64,000 bases of DNA from Pseudomonas protegens (GTDB lineage: Bacteria; Pseudomonadota; Gammaproteobacteria; Pseudomonadales; Pseudomonadaceae). Numbering within the stretch: the first letter of the stretch is position 1; each line of letters begins with the position of its first letter. Location of the stretch: NCBI RefSeq assembly GCF_013407925.2, contig NZ_CP060201.1:1674001-1738000 (forward strand), read 5' to 3'. A model generated the notes under the pieces. That model made no database searches, was not told the DNA's origin, and was given only the letters and a program-made list of their open reading frames with translations. Both the position numbers and the translations under genes were made by a program. This document shows, one piece after another, positions 32,631 to 43,232 of this stretch.

Positions 32631-33995
32631 TCAGGCCTTCAAGGCAAAATGTTCAGCCACGGCGCGCTCGACCCAGGCCTGGGCCTGACCGAGGTAATGC
32701 GCCGGGTCCATCAGACGATCCAGCTCTGGCGCCGACAGCTCGGCGCTGACCCGGGCATCGTCCGCCAATACCTCGCGCAGATGGCGTTGTTCGGCCACTG
32801 CGCGCTTGCAGCATTGTTCCAACAGGTGATGGGCGGTTTCCCGGCCCAGGCGCTGGGCCAGTTCAATGCTCACCGCTTCCGCCAGGACCAGGCCCTGGGT
32901 CAGGTCGAGGTTGCGCGCCATGCGGGCGCTGTCGACCTGCAGCCCTTCGGCCACCAGCAAGGCTTGTTGCAGCGCCCCGGACACCAGGCAGCAGATCTCC
33001 GGCAGGGTTTCCCATTCGGCGTGCCACAGGCCGAGGCTGCGCTCGTGCTCCTGGGGCATGGCGGCGAACATCGTCGCCAAGAGGCCCGGAACCCGGGTCG
33101 CGGCGCTGATCAGTACCGCCGCGCCCACCGGGTTGCGCTTGTGCGGCATGGTGGACGAACCGCCCTTGCCCGGTGCCGAAGGCTCGAAGACTTCCGCCGC
33201 CTCGGTCTGCATCAGCAGGCTGATATCGCGCCCCAGCTTGCCCAGGCTGCCGGCCAGCAGGCCCAGCACCGAAGCGAACTCCACCAGGCGGTCGCGCTGG
33301 GTGTGCCAGGGCTGCTCCGGCAGGCGGAGCTGCAGCTCCTCGGCCAGGGCCCGGGCAATCGGCAGGGCCTGCTCGCCCAGGGCCGCCAGGGTTCCGGAAG
33401 CTCCGCCAAACTGCAGCACCAGCAGGCGCGGCTTGAGTTGTTGCAGGCGTTCGCGGCTGCGGGTCACGGCCCCCAGCCAACCGGCGATCTTCATCCCCAG
33501 GGTCACCGGCGTGGCATGTTGCAGCCAGGTCCGGCCGGCCAGGGGTGTGTCGGCATAGCGCTGGGCCTGGGCCGCCAACAGGTCCCCCAGGCGATGCAGA
33601 TCCTGCTCCAGCAACTGCATGGCGCGGCGCAGTTGCAGCACCAGCCCGCTGTCCATCACGTCCTGGCTGGTGGCGCCCAGGTGCACATAGCGTTCGGCCT
33701 CGGCATCGCCCTGGGCGATCTGCTTGCCCAGGGCCTTGACCAGGGGAATCGCCGAGTTGCCGGCCGTGGCAATCGCCTCGCCCAGGGCCTGGAAATCATA
33801 GAATTGCGCCTGGCAGGCCGCCTCGATAGGCGCCACGGCGCGCTGCGGAATCAGCCCGATCCGCGCCTCGGCCCGCGCCAGGGCCGCCTCGAAGTCGAGC
33901 ATGGCCTGGACCCGCCCCTGGTCGCAGAACACGCCGCGCATTTCCCGGGCAGTAAAGTAGGCATCGAACAACTGGTTGCTCGCAGTCAGGGTCAT
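32631..33995 (-). CDS. pcaB: 3-carboxy-cis,cis-muconate cycloisomerase
   Basis: 454 aa, fumarase/argininosuccinate lyase superfamily. The signature GKGGSSTMPHKRNPVGA (SSxMPxKxNP) carries the active-site Ser loop, and HLGATSQDVMDSGLVLQLR is the second conserved region. It lactonises beta-carboxymuconate to gamma-carboxymuconolactone. Length and motifs are complete. It starts 48 bp after pcaT, and pcaD follows closely. Confidence 0.96.
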   Translation of the reverse strand: MTLTASNQLFDAYFTAREMRGVFCDQGRVQAMLDFEAALARAEARIGLIPQRAVAPIEAACQAQFYDFQALGEAIATAGNSAIPLVKALGKQIAQGDAEAERYVHLGATSQDVMDSGLVLQLRRAMQLLEQDLHRLGDLLAAQAQRYADTPLAGRTWLQHATPVTLGMKIAGWLGAVTRSRERLQQLKPRLLVLQFGGASGTLAALGEQALPIARALAEELQLRLPEQPWHTQRDRLVEFASVLGLLAGSLGKLGRDISLLMQTEAAEVFEPSAPGKGGSSTMPHKRNPVGAAVLISAATRVPGLLATMFAAMPQEHERSLGLWHAEWETLPEICCLVSGALQQALLVAEGLQVDSARMARNLDLTQGLVLAEAVSIELAQRLGRETAHHLLEQCCKRAVAEQRHLREVLADDARVSAELSAPELDRLMDPAHYLGQAQAWVERAVAEHFALKA

Positions 33996-34043
33996 AAACA
34001 GTCCTTAGCAAGCCTGCGCCCGAGCCGGGCGCAGGCACACAGG

Positions 34044-35339
34044 TCAAAGATCGTGGTGCAGGTAGGCCGCCTGTTTCGGCAGGCGCAGGCTGAACAGGAA
34101 GGCGATCGCCATCATCGCCGTGACGTACCAGTAGAAGGTGTTTTCCATGCCCATGTTCTTGAAGTTCAGGGCCACCCATTCCGCCGAGCCACCGAAGATC
34201 GCATTGGCCACCGCATAAGCCAAGCCCACCCCCAGCGCGCGCACTTGCGGCGGGAACATCTCGGCCTTCACCAGGCCGCTGATGGAGGTGTAGAAACTGA
34301 CGATGGCCAGGGCCAGGGTGATCAGCACAAAGGCCAGGAACGGACTGGTGACGGTCTTCAGGGTCAGCAGGATCGGCACCGTGAACAGGGTGCCCAGGGC
34401 GCCGAACCAGAGCATGGAGTTCCGCCGGCCGATCTTGTCCGCGAGCATGCCGAACAGCGGCTGCATGCACATGTAGAGGAACAGCGCGCCGGTCATGATG
34501 TAGCTGGCGGTCTTGGCGTGCATGCCGGCGGTGTTCACCAGGTACTTCTGCATGTAGGTGGTGAAGGTGTAGAAAATCAGCGAGCCGCCGGCGGTGTAGC
34601 CCAGCACGGTGATAAAGGCCGCCGAGTGGTTCTTGAACAACGCGGCGATGCTGCCGGCGTCCTTGTTCTCGCGCATTTCCTTGCTGGTGGTTTCCTTCAG
34701 CGAACGCCGCAGCAGCAACGAGATGACCGCCGCGATGGCGCCGATCACGAACGGAACGCGCCAGCCCCAGGCCTTGAGTTCGCTCTCGTCGAGGAACTGC
34801 TGGAGGATCACCACCACCGACACCGCCAGCAGTTGCCCACCGATCAGGGTCACGTACTGGAAGGACGCGAAGAAACCGCGCTGGCCCTTGAGCGCCACCT
34901 CGCTCATGTAGGTGGCGGTGGTGCCGTATTCCCCACCCACCGACAGGCCCTGGAACAGCCGCGCCACCAGCAGCAGGAACGGCGCCCAGGCACCGATGCT
35001 GGCGTAGGTCGGCAGAAAGGCGATGACCAGGGAACCGGCGCACATCATCAGCACCGAGATCATCATCGAGTTCTTGCGCCCGTGGCGATCGGCGACCCGG
35101 CCGAACAGCCAGCCGCCGATGGGTCGCATCAAAAAGCCGGCGGCGAACACCCCGGCGGTGTTGAGCAACTGCACCGTGGGATCGTCGGAAGGGAAAAAGG
35201 CCGGGGCGAAGTAGATGGCGCAAAAGGCATAGACGTAGAAGTCGAACCATTCCACCAGGTTGCCGGAGGAGGCGCCGACAATGGCAAAGATCCTTTTGCT
35301 GCGCTCCTCGGCGGTGTAGTGACTTGTCGTTGTAGTCAT
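34044..35339 (-). CDS. pcaT: MFS transporter, MHS family (PcaT-like)
   Basis: 431 aa, twelve predicted membrane segments. [41 protein letters not shown] and [21 protein letters not shown] are MHS (KgtP/PcaT) motifs. Position directly before pcaBDC supports PcaT, the beta-ketoadipate (dicarboxylate) transporter of P. putida. It may be the first gene of a pcaTBDC transcript, because a 430-bp gap with a repeat separates it from pcaG. No PcaR-like box was found in front of it. Confidence 0.88.
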   Translation of the reverse strand: MTTTTSHYTAEERSKRIFAIVGASSGNLVEWFDFYVYAFCAIYFAPAFFPSDDPTVQLLNTAGVFAAGFLMRPIGGWLFGRVADRHGRKNSMMISVLMMCAGSLVIAFLPTYASIGAWAPFLLLVARLFQGLSVGGEYGTTATYMSEVALKGQRGFFASFQYVTLIGGQLLAVSVVVILQQFLDESELKAWGWRVPFVIGAIAAVISLLLRRSLKETTSKEMRENKDAGSIAALFKNHSAAFITVLGYTAGGSLIFYTFTTYMQKYLVNTAGMHAKTASYIMTGALFLYMCMQPLFGMLADKIGRRNSMLWFGALGTLFTVPILLTLKTVTSPFLAFVLITLALAIVSFYTSISGLVKAEMFPPQVRALGVGLAYAVANAIFGGSAEWVALNFKNMGMENTFYWYVTAMMAIAFLFSLRLPKQAAYLHHDL

Positions 35340-35461
35340 GGTTTTTCACTCGTGGGGGACAGTGTGAGTCTAGACACACTTGGCAACATTCCCGTTCCCC
35401 GTGGATAGCGCCCTGCCCGCTCCCGGGCAGGGGTCAATCGACCCTGTCAACCTGTAACGGC

Positions 35462-35596
35462 TGTAGCCGCTGCCGAGCCACGGCGAGGCTGCGAAAAGGC
35501 CCGAAGAGCCTTGCTTGGCCCTCTCTCGCCAAGCTCGCTGCGACCTCAGAACCCCGCGTCCCTTCGGGCCGTTCGCAGCCTGCGGCAGCGGCTACA
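35462..35596. repeat. REP-type element, family A (copy 2)
   Basis: TGTAGCCGCTGCCG (35462-35475) and its exact complement CGGCAGCGGCTACA (35583-35596), with inner GAGGCTGCGA and TTCGCAGCCTG arms. Lies between pcaG and pcaT, and so interrupts the otherwise tight pca gene series. Confidence 0.78.
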
Positions 35597-35608
35597 CCGT
35601 GCTCGGGC

Positions 35609-36175
35609 TCAGTAGTCGAAGAACACGGTTTCGGCGTCGGTGCCCTGGAGGATCACGTTCCACTGATAGCGGCCCTCGGCATCGGCCTTGGCCAGCAAGG
35701 TGCCGCGGCGTTCCTCGGGTACGCAGGCCAGCAGCGGGTCGCCGGCGTTGGCCGGCTCGCCGTCGAAGTAGATCCGGGTCAGCAGGTGCTTGACCAGGCC
35801 ACGGGCGAACACCAGCACCACCAGGTGCGGTGCCTGGGTCGTGCCCTTGAGGCCCGGCACGGTGCCCGGCTTGATGGTGGTGAAGCGAAAGCGCCCTTCG
35901 GCGTCCACTGGCACCCGGCCAAAACCCTGGAAGTGCGGATCCAGGGGTTTGTCCTGCTCGTCCTCGCCATGGCGGTACTTGCCCGCGGCGTTGGCTTGCC
36001 AGACTTCCAGCATCGCGTCGTTGACGAAGTGGCCGTTGCCGTCCACCACCTGGCCGGTGATTGCCACTCGCTCGCCCAGGGTGCCTGCTTCGGTCAGGTC
36101 CTCGCGGTTCAGCCAGGTCAGGCCGATGTGGTAGTAGGGGCCGACGGTATGGGAGGTAGTCGCGGTCAGGGTCAT
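35609..36175 (-). CDS. pcaG: Protocatechuate 3,4-dioxygenase alpha subunit
   Basis: 188 aa from the ATG at 36175, 1 nt after the pcaH stop. Family features: TVGPYYHIGL near the start, ITGQVVDGNGHFVNDAMLEVWQANAAGKYRH, FGRVPVDAEGRFRFTTIKPG and HLVVLVFARGLVKHLLTRIYF. As expected for the alpha chain it lacks the full iron-ligand set that the beta chain carries. With PcaH it performs intradiol cleavage of protocatechuate. A longer frame to 36241 is rejected because it overlaps pcaH. Confidence 0.95.
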   Translation of the reverse strand: MTLTATTSHTVGPYYHIGLTWLNREDLTEAGTLGERVAITGQVVDGNGHFVNDAMLEVWQANAAGKYRHGEDEQDKPLDPHFQGFGRVPVDAEGRFRFTTIKPGTVPGLKGTTQAPHLVVLVFARGLVKHLLTRIYFDGEPANAGDPLLACVPEERRGTLLAKADAEGRYQWNVILQGTDAETVFFDY

Positions 36176-36176
36176 G

Positions 36177-36881
36177 TCATTTCTCCATCGGCGTGGCATC
36201 GCGGCCGCGCAGGACGATGTCCCAGCGGTAACCGAGGGCATAGGAAGGGATGGTTTTCTCCAGGTCGAAGCTGGCGATCAGGCGTTCCTTGGCACGGGTG
36301 TCCGGCACGCAGTTGTAGATCGGGTCATATTCCAGCAGCGGGTCGCCGGGGAAATACATCTGGGTCACCAGACGGGTGAGGATGCTTGGGCCGAACAGCG
36401 AGAAATGGATATGCGCCGGACGCCAGGCATTGTGGTGGTTGCCCCAGGGGTAGGCGCCGGGCTTGATGGTCTGGAACTGATACCAGCCGTCGGCATCGGT
36501 CACGGTACGCCCGGTGCCGGTGAAATTCGGATCCAGCGGCGCATCGTGCAGGTCGCGGTCGTGGTTATAGCGACCGGCGGCGTTGGCCTGCCAGATCTCC
36601 ACCAGGATGCCCGGCACCGGCAGGCCGTTTTCGTCCAGCACGCGGCCGTGGATGATGATCCGCTCGCCCTGGGGCTGGCCTTGGTGCTGGGCTGTCAGGT
36701 CGTTGTCACGCTCCTGGATCGACTCGGCGCCGATGCTCGGGCCGGTGATTTCCGACAGCGAATGGGGCAGGAACACCAGCGGCTTGGACGGCGAGCGGGT
36801 GTTGGTCGACTGGTAGGCCGGGTGCAGATAATCAGGCTGAGTGCCCGCTTGCGGGCGCCGGTAACCGGGCTTGTCACTCAT
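36177..36881 (-). CDS. pcaH: Protocatechuate 3,4-dioxygenase beta subunit
   Basis: 234 aa from the ATG at 36881. MSDKPGYRRPQAGTQPDYLHPAYQSTNTRSP (in parts) is the standard PcaH start. The Fe(III) ligands Tyr/Tyr/His/His are visible around AAGRYNHDRD, YPWGNHHNAWRPAHIHFSLFG (HxH) and QFQTIKPGAYPW. The enzyme opens the protocatechuate ring to beta-carboxy-cis,cis-muconate. It starts 37 bp after pcaF, so it is probably cotranscribed with pcaIJF here. Confidence 0.96.
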   Translation of the reverse strand: MSDKPGYRRPQAGTQPDYLHPAYQSTNTRSPSKPLVFLPHSLSEITGPSIGAESIQERDNDLTAQHQGQPQGERIIIHGRVLDENGLPVPGILVEIWQANAAGRYNHDRDLHDAPLDPNFTGTGRTVTDADGWYQFQTIKPGAYPWGNHHNAWRPAHIHFSLFGPSILTRLVTQMYFPGDPLLEYDPIYNCVPDTRAKERLIASFDLEKTIPSYALGYRWDIVLRGRDATPMEK

Positions 36882-36918
36882 GGTGGTTCCTCGTTCTCTT
36901 CTTATATAAGGCAGGCAG

Positions 36919-38120
<1,202 letters not shown>

Positions 38121-38121
<1 letters not shown>

Positions 38122-38900
38122 CAGGCTTCTCCAGGTGCTTGGCCGTGGGCCGCGGCGGTGCGCGCTTCCAGGTCACGCAGGGCGGTCAGTTCGACTTCGG
38201 TAGGCGCAGCCGTCTCGGCCACGTGCTCGGCGAAACGGATCGGCCAACCGGTGGCGGCCACCACCTGCTCGCGGGTCACGCCCGGGTGCAGCGAGGTGAC
38301 GATGAATTCGTGGGTGCCGGCTTCCGGCTCCATGATGCACAGGTCGGTGATGATCCCCACCGGACCGGCACCGGGCAGGCCCAGGCGCTTGCGCGAATCG
38401 CCGCCCTCGCCGTGACCGACGGAGGTGATGAAGTCCAGCTTGTCGACGAAGGAGCGCGAGGACTGCTTGAGGATGATCAGCACGCTTTTCGCCGAGCCGG
38501 CGATTTCCGGAGCACCGCCGGCGCCCGGCAGGCGCACCTTGGGCCGGTGGTAATCACCGACCACGGTGGTGTTGATGTTGCCGAAACGGTCGACCTGGGC
38601 CGCACCGAGGAAACCCACGTCGATGCGCCCGCCCTGCAGCCAGTAGCGGAAGATCTCGCCGGTCGGCACCACGGTGTCGGCGGTTTCCGCCAGCTCGCCG
38701 TCACCGATGGACAGTGGCAGCACGCTGGGCTTGGCGCCGATCGGGCCGGACTCGTAGATCAGCACCACATCCGGCGAAGAAGTCAGGCGCGCGAGGTTAG
38801 CGGCCTTGGACGGCAGGCCGATGCCGACGAAGCACACCGAGCCGTTCTGCAGGCGACGGGCCGCGGCCACGGTCATCATTTCATTGGTGGAGTAGGTCAT
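38121..38900 (-). CDS. pcaJ: 3-oxoadipate CoA-transferase subunit B
   Basis: 259 aa, SCOT family beta chain. [18 protein letters not shown] and [26 protein letters not shown] carry the catalytic Glu (ESG motif). [21 protein letters not shown] is the typical fold segment. With PcaI it moves CoA from succinyl-CoA to beta-ketoadipate. Start and stop both overlap neighbouring genes by one base. Confidence 0.95.
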
Positions 38901-39757
38901 TACTGGGCCTCCGAAGCTGCGGCCAGCTTGGCCTGGAATTCGCTGAAGTCGGCACTGCCGCGGATGTATTCGTTGATCCAGGCGGTGAAGGTCTCACGGT
39001 CGCGGGCGATCGGATCCCAGGCCTGGTAGAAGCGGTTGTCGCGCTCGGAATAACCGTGGGCGTAGGACGGATGGGCACCGCCCGGCACATGGCAGACCGC
39101 GCTCAGGGCCCAGGTCGGCAGTACGCAGGCGTTCATCGGGGCGTTCAGGTCATCGACGATTTCCTCGACGGTGACGATGCAGCGCTTGGCGGCCAGGGCG
39201 GCTTCCTTCTGCACACCCAGGATCCCCCACAACAGCACGTTGCCCTTGCGGTCGGCTTTCTGCGCGTGGATCACCGTGACATCGGGGCGTACCGAAGGCA
39301 CCGCCGCCAGCACTTCACCGGTGAAGGGGCAGGTCACGGTCTTGATCAGCGGGTTGACCTTGGGCAGGTCGGAGCCGGCGTAGGCGCGCAGCACCGCGAA
39401 TGGCAGGCCCGAGGCACCGGCCACATAGGCGTTGGCCAGGTCGGCATGGCTGTGCTCTTCGATTTCCAGCGGCTGTGGCCACTGTTTTTCCACAGCATCG
39501 CGCAGGCGATGCAGGGAGCCCACGCCCGGGTTGCCGCCCCAGGAAAAAATCAGCTTGCGAGCGCAACCGGCACCGATCAACTGGTCGTAGATCAAGTCAG
39601 GGGTCATGCGCACCAGGGTCAGGTCTTTCTTGCCTTGGCGGATGATTTCATGACCTGCGGCCGTAGGAATCAGGTGGGTGAAGCCTTCGAGCGCGACGGT
39701 GTCACCGTCGTTGACGAATTGCTTCACCGCGTCGTGCAGCGAAAGGATTTCAGCCAT
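38900..39757 (-). CDS. pcaI: 3-oxoadipate CoA-transferase subunit A
   Basis: 285 aa, SCOT family alpha chain: DGDTVALEGFTHLIPTAAGHEII, KLIFSWGGNPGVGSLHRLRDAV (GGxP/GNxG region) and IHAQKADRKGNVLLWGILGVQKEA. First gene of pcaIJF(HG). Two PcaR-type boxes lie about 100-130 bp upstream, so induction by beta-ketoadipate through PcaR is likely. Confidence 0.95.
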   Translation of the reverse strand: MAEILSLHDAVKQFVNDGDTVALEGFTHLIPTAAGHEIIRQGKKDLTLVRMTPDLIYDQLIGAGCARKLIFSWGGNPGVGSLHRLRDAVEKQWPQPLEIEEHSHADLANAYVAGASGLPFAVLRAYAGSDLPKVNPLIKTVTCPFTGEVLAAVPSVRPDVTVIHAQKADRKGNVLLWGILGVQKEAALAAKRCIVTVEEIVDDLNAPMNACVLPTWALSAVCHVPGGAHPSYAHGYSERDNRFYQAWDPIARDRETFTAWINEYIRGSADFSEFQAKLAAASEAQ

Positions 39758-39854
39758 GGATGGGGTCTCCCGATTGTTATTCAGCGACTGGAGAAAAAGG
39801 CGCTCTGGGCGCGCCGCAGTGACTGAAGATTAAGCGGGAGGCAGACCCCAAACA

Positions 39855-39888
39855 ATCCGATAATCGACTGAGTGTTCGATTATCGAAC
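39855..39888 (-). promoter_or_regulatory. Two PcaR-type boxes upstream of pcaI
   Basis: Box 1 ATCCGATAATCGACT (39855-39869) and box 2 GTTCGATTATCGAAC (39874-39888; opposite strand GTTCGATAATCGAAC). Both resemble the PcaR site GTTCGATAATCGCAC of P. putida (recalled). Spacing of about two helical turns fits two bound units. Confidence 0.75.
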
Positions 39889-39947
39889 GCATTGTTGCAT
39901 GGCTATCGATTACTGCTCCTGCGCCCCGAAACAGCCTTGCGGGCCGG

Positions 39948-40054
39948 CTGTGGCCGCCACCGCAAGCTGCAATGCGCTTCGCGGCATCTTGCGATGGGCC
40001 TTCAGGAGCAGCGGGCCCTACGGGCCCGGTCGCAGCCAGCGGCAGCGGCTACAG
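39948..40054. repeat. REP-type element, family A (copy 3, degenerate left arm)
   Basis: Right end CGGCAGCGGCTACAG (40040-40054) is exact; the left end CTGTGGCCGCCACCGCAAGC (39948-39967) is a mutated form of the family end. With the PcaR boxes it occupies the 309-bp gap between pcaI and pcaK. Confidence 0.6.
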
Positions 40055-40066
40055 GGCGAGATGCCG

Positions 40067-41413
40067 TCAGGTCGCGTCCGCGTGGCTGACCATGCCCTTG
40101 ATCACCACGGCGGTGGTGGCCAGGGCCGCCGGAATCACCAGGGCGGTCAGTACCTGTTCGAAGTTCCAGCCCAGGCCCAGCAGGGTCGCCCCCATCCAGG
40201 CGCCGAGGATGGCACCGAAACGGCCGATGCCGAGCATCCAGGACACCCCGGTGGCCCGCCCCTGGGTCGGGTAGAAACGCGCCGCCAGGGATGGCATCGC
40301 CGATTGCGCGCCGTTGACGCACATGCCGGCGATCAGCACCAGGGTGGCAAGCAAGGTGATATTACCCAGGCTCTGACCCACCGCGTAGGCAAAGACCCCG
40401 GCCAGCAGGTAGAAACAGCCGATCACCTTGTGCGGATTGAAACGGTCCATGGCCCAGCCCACGGCGACCGCGCTGAGCACCCCGCCGAACTGGAACAGGG
40501 CGCCGATAAAGGCTGCCTGCTCCATGCTAGCGCCGCTGTCGCGCATCAGGGTCGGCAGCCAGCTGGTCAGCAGGTAGACGATCACCAGGCCCATGAAATA
40601 GGTCAGCCACAGCAGCAAGGTGCCCACGCTGTAAGTGCCGGAGAAGATCACCGCAAAGACGTTGCGCGCCTTCACCGTCTTCTGCTCGGGCACGCTGAAA
40701 CTGCCGGCCTCGCCGACGATGGCCGGAGCTATCGGCATCAGCGTCTTGCGCACCCTGTCGGTGCCGCGATTGCGCACCACCAGGTAACGCGCCGACTCCG
40801 GCAACCAGACCACCAGCACCAGGGCCAGGATCAACGGCAGGATTCCGCCAATCAGCAGCAGGCTGTGCCAGCCAAAGGCCGGGATCAGCTTGGCGGAAAT
40901 GAAGCCGCCGCCGGCCATGCCCAGGTTGAAACCGCAGAACATGCTGGTCACCAGCAGCGACTTGTGGCGCTCGGGGGTGTATTCCGACAGCAGCGTGGTG
41001 GCGTTGGGCATGCCCGCCCCCAGGCCCAGGCCGGTGAGAAAGCGCAGGACCAGCAACTGATCGACATTGCTGCTATAGGCCGATGCCAGGCTGAAGGCGC
41101 CGAACAACAGCACCGCCCCTACCAGCACCACCTTGCGCCCGAAACGGTCGGCCAGGGGCCCCGAACCCAGGGCGCCGAAAACCATGCCGATCAACGCGGC
41201 GCTCATCACCGGGCCGAGGCTGGCGCGGTCGATGCCCCAGTCCTGGGACAGCGCCGGGGCGATGAAGCCCATGGCGGCGGTGTCCAGGCCATCGAGGAAG
41301 ACAATCAGGAAACACAGGATCACCACGCGCCACTGATAACGGGACAGCGGCTGGGCATTGATGAAGGACTGCACATCGAGGCAGTTACCTACAGCGGATT
41401 GAGGTTGATTCAT
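40067..41413 (-). CDS. pcaK: 4-hydroxybenzoate/protocatechuate MFS transporter
   Basis: 448 aa from the ATG at 41413, the length of P. putida PcaK. Aromatic acid:H+ symporter features: VVILCFLIVFLDGLDTAAMGFIAPAL with the DGxDT motif in TM1, GPLADRFGRKVVLVGAV (DRxGR), and WLPESARYLV. PcaK imports and senses 4-hydroxybenzoate and protocatechuate. Its promoter region has one PcaR-type box and a 20-codon leader ORF. Confidence 0.93.
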   Translation of the reverse strand: MNQPQSAVGNCLDVQSFINAQPLSRYQWRVVILCFLIVFLDGLDTAAMGFIAPALSQDWGIDRASLGPVMSAALIGMVFGALGSGPLADRFGRKVVLVGAVLLFGAFSLASAYSSNVDQLLVLRFLTGLGLGAGMPNATTLLSEYTPERHKSLLVTSMFCGFNLGMAGGGFISAKLIPAFGWHSLLLIGGILPLILALVLVVWLPESARYLVVRNRGTDRVRKTLMPIAPAIVGEAGSFSVPEQKTVKARNVFAVIFSGTYSVGTLLLWLTYFMGLVIVYLLTSWLPTLMRDSGASMEQAAFIGALFQFGGVLSAVAVGWAMDRFNPHKVIGCFYLLAGVFAYAVGQSLGNITLLATLVLIAGMCVNGAQSAMPSLAARFYPTQGRATGVSWMLGIGRFGAILGAWMGATLLGLGWNFEQVLTALVIPAALATTAVVIKGMVSHADAT

Positions 41414-41493
41414 TGTTGTTATTTCCACACTAAAACGCAGGCGAACAAAGGCCGCCAAAGGCTGAACAGGTCACGTAGAAAGGGTGGAGTCAA

Positions 41494-41556
41494 TCAGGCG
41501 ATTCGGGCGGGACGGCAGGAACGGTCACGGCAACGACGCAGGGAAAGCATGCTCAT
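41494..41556 (-). CDS. Putative Arg/Cys-rich leader peptide (20 aa) upstream of pcaK
   Basis: A 20-codon ORF with ATG at 41556 preceded by GAAGAGG at suitable spacing. The peptide (MSMLSLRRCRDRSC, then RPARIA) holds six Arg and two Cys. It ends 80 bp before pcaK on the same strand. Small Arg/Cys-rich leaders can control downstream genes by translation-dependent attenuation, but no alternative RNA hairpins were proven here. It may be fortuitous. Confidence 0.35.
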   Translation of the reverse strand: MSMLSLRRCRDRSCRPARIA

Positions 41557-41685
41557 GAGTTGGCCTCTTCATTATTATTGGACGGGTCATCGGCCGCAGA
41601 CCGGCAATGCCGGCTGGCCGCCGATGACGCTGCCGCGACATTAATGAGCCAGGGGAAACAGCGTCAATTCGTCAAAGGCGGATCT

Positions 41686-41700
41686 GTGCGTTTATCGAAC
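41686..41700 (-). promoter_or_regulatory. PcaR-type box upstream of pcaK
   Basis: On the minus strand GTTCGATAAACGCAC, one mismatch from the PcaR site GTTCGATAATCGCAC. It lies 3 bp past the pcaR stop and about 270 bp before pcaK, so pcaK likely has its own PcaR-responsive promoter. Confidence 0.6.
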
Positions 41701-41703
41701 AGC

Positions 41704-42546
41704 TTAGGCAAACAGCTGGGCGCTCAGATCGCGGCTGGCGCTCAGCAGGCCGGGCAGAAAGCGCTGTTCCAACTCGGCGCGGCTGACCCGGCCGGCGTGG
41801 GTGCTGACGTTCAATGCTGCCAGCACCTGGCCCGAGGCGTCGTACACTGGCACCGCGATGGAGCGCAGCCCCTGCTCCAGCTCCTGGTCGACGATGCACC
41901 AGCCTTGCTGACGCACTTGTTGCAAGCACTCCAGCAAGGCTTCGGGGGTATGCAGGGTACGGCTGGTCTTGGCCTGCAGGTCGGCGTGCTCCAGGTACTC
42001 ATGCAGCGAAGAGTCGTCCAGGGCCGCCAGCAGGATGCGCCCCATGGACGTGCAATAGGCCGGCAAGCGCCCTCCTACCGACAAGTCCACGGAAATCAGG
42101 CGCTGGGTGGTGGCGGAACGGGCGATGTAAAGAATGTCGTCACCTTCCAGAGTGGCCATGTTGCAGGCTTCGTGGAGCTGCTCGCTCATGCGGTCCAGGT
42201 AGGGTTGCGCGGAAACCGCCAGGGGCGTCGACGACAGGTAGGCGTGCCCCAGGGTCAGCACCTTGGGCAGCAGCGAATAGGTGCGCCCATCCGTGGTGGC
42301 ATAGCCCAGCTTGATCAGGGTGTGCAGGCAACGACGCACGGCGGCCCGGGGAATTTCCGTGCGGTGGCTGATCTGGGCGATGGTCAGGTGGCGCTTGCGC
42401 TCCTGGAAGGCCTGCACCACTGCCAGGCCGCGGGCCAGAGAAGTCATGAAATCCGGGTCACCGGTCAATGCCTGAATCCTCTTCGCCGCCGAAGCCACGA
42501 TCGGCGGCGCCACTGAGGTAAAGGAATTACGCATCTGATCGTTCAT
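41704..42546 (-). CDS. pcaR: IclR-type activator of the pca regulon
   Basis: 280 aa from the ATG at 42546. The winged helix is LTIAQISHRTEIPRAAVRRCLHTLIKLGY (in parts), followed by the IclR ligand domain: RMSEQLHEACNMATLEGDDILYIAR, SVGGRLPAYCTSMGRILLAAL and QGWCIVDQELEQGLRSIAVPVYD (in parts). This is the PcaR/PobR/CatR subgroup pattern. It should bind beta-ketoadipate and activate pca genes. Two PcaR-type boxes upstream suggest autoregulation. Confidence 0.93.
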   Translation of the reverse strand: MNDQMRNSFTSVAPPIVASAAKRIQALTGDPDFMTSLARGLAVVQAFQERKRHLTIAQISHRTEIPRAAVRRCLHTLIKLGYATTDGRTYSLLPKVLTLGHAYLSSTPLAVSAQPYLDRMSEQLHEACNMATLEGDDILYIARSATTQRLISVDLSVGGRLPAYCTSMGRILLAALDDSSLHEYLEHADLQAKTSRTLHTPEALLECLQQVRQQGWCIVDQELEQGLRSIAVPVYDASGQVLAALNVSTHAGRVSRAELEQRFLPGLLSASRDLSAQLFA

Positions 42547-42624
42547 TTCAGGTTCCCTGCGACAAAATTCGGCCGTATTACAAGCCGTATTGGAGAGACA
42601 GCACAAGCTGCCACCAGCAACATT

Positions 42625-42658
42625 GGGCGATTATCGAACCGGCGACCGATAATCGCAA
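42625..42658. promoter_or_regulatory. Two PcaR-type boxes upstream of pcaR
   Basis: Box 1 on the minus strand GTTCGATAATCGCCC (42639 to 42625) and box 2 on the plus strand GACCGATAATCGCAA (42644-42658). They sit 80-110 bp upstream of the pcaR start, in an arrangement like that upstream of pcaI. Confidence 0.7.
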
Positions 42659-43232
42659 TCTGCCGCGCTTAGAGGCGCTATCCTCCATCGCCACTCTTTT
42701 ATTGCAAAAACTCATAGTAATAATCGCGAGCCGAAGGTTGCCTTGTGCAATGCTTTTTGCATTCGCCACTTGTATAAAGAGCGGCGGCGCCCCATCTAGA
42801 GTTCCATTGGTGGAGTACGAAAATAGGAAGCGTCGTGTAGGAAGTGTTTAGAACTTCCGTGTCACAAAATACTCACAATGAAGTTGGCTATTTTAAACTT
42901 GCCGCCCATAGAGTTATTCTTCGCCACGGCTATACTCCACGAGCGAGGAACACGGAGTGCGTCCCGCTCCCACTTCGCCCAGGTGACTCCAGGCGGTAAT
43001 CGATCACCTGCCGCAAGCGCTTGACCTCAAACCGGATTCGGCCAATCCGCTTGCAACAAACAACACTGTTGCTACGACAGTTGTTCTCATCCGGTGACGT
43101 GGCCGCATGCAACAAAAGGCACGCTAGAACGGATCAGGAATCGGCAGTCCTACAGGCTCGATTCCGATTCTTACAGTCGCCCACAGGCAATGCGTTGCAC
43201 CGGAATGGACCTTTACTCAATTAGGTAACACT
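42659..43232. other. Gene-poor region upstream of pcaR
   Basis: About 570 bp with no convincing gene. It is less GC-rich than its flanks. Small inverted repeats occur: GGAAGT / ACTTCC at 42840-42858 and GAATCGG / CCGATTC at 43138-43170. I see no terminator or tRNA. A small RNA is possible but nothing shows it. Confidence 0.4.

Noticed and set aside
35355..35375. TCTAGA-centred near-palindrome before pcaT as an operator
   Set aside because: Only the central 8 bp are symmetric; the outer bases match only with a shift.
32649..35408. A 900-codon open frame antisense to pcaB and pcaT
   Set aside because: Composition is that of reverse-complemented GC-rich coding sequence, and it spans two real genes and their gap. 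No family similarity.
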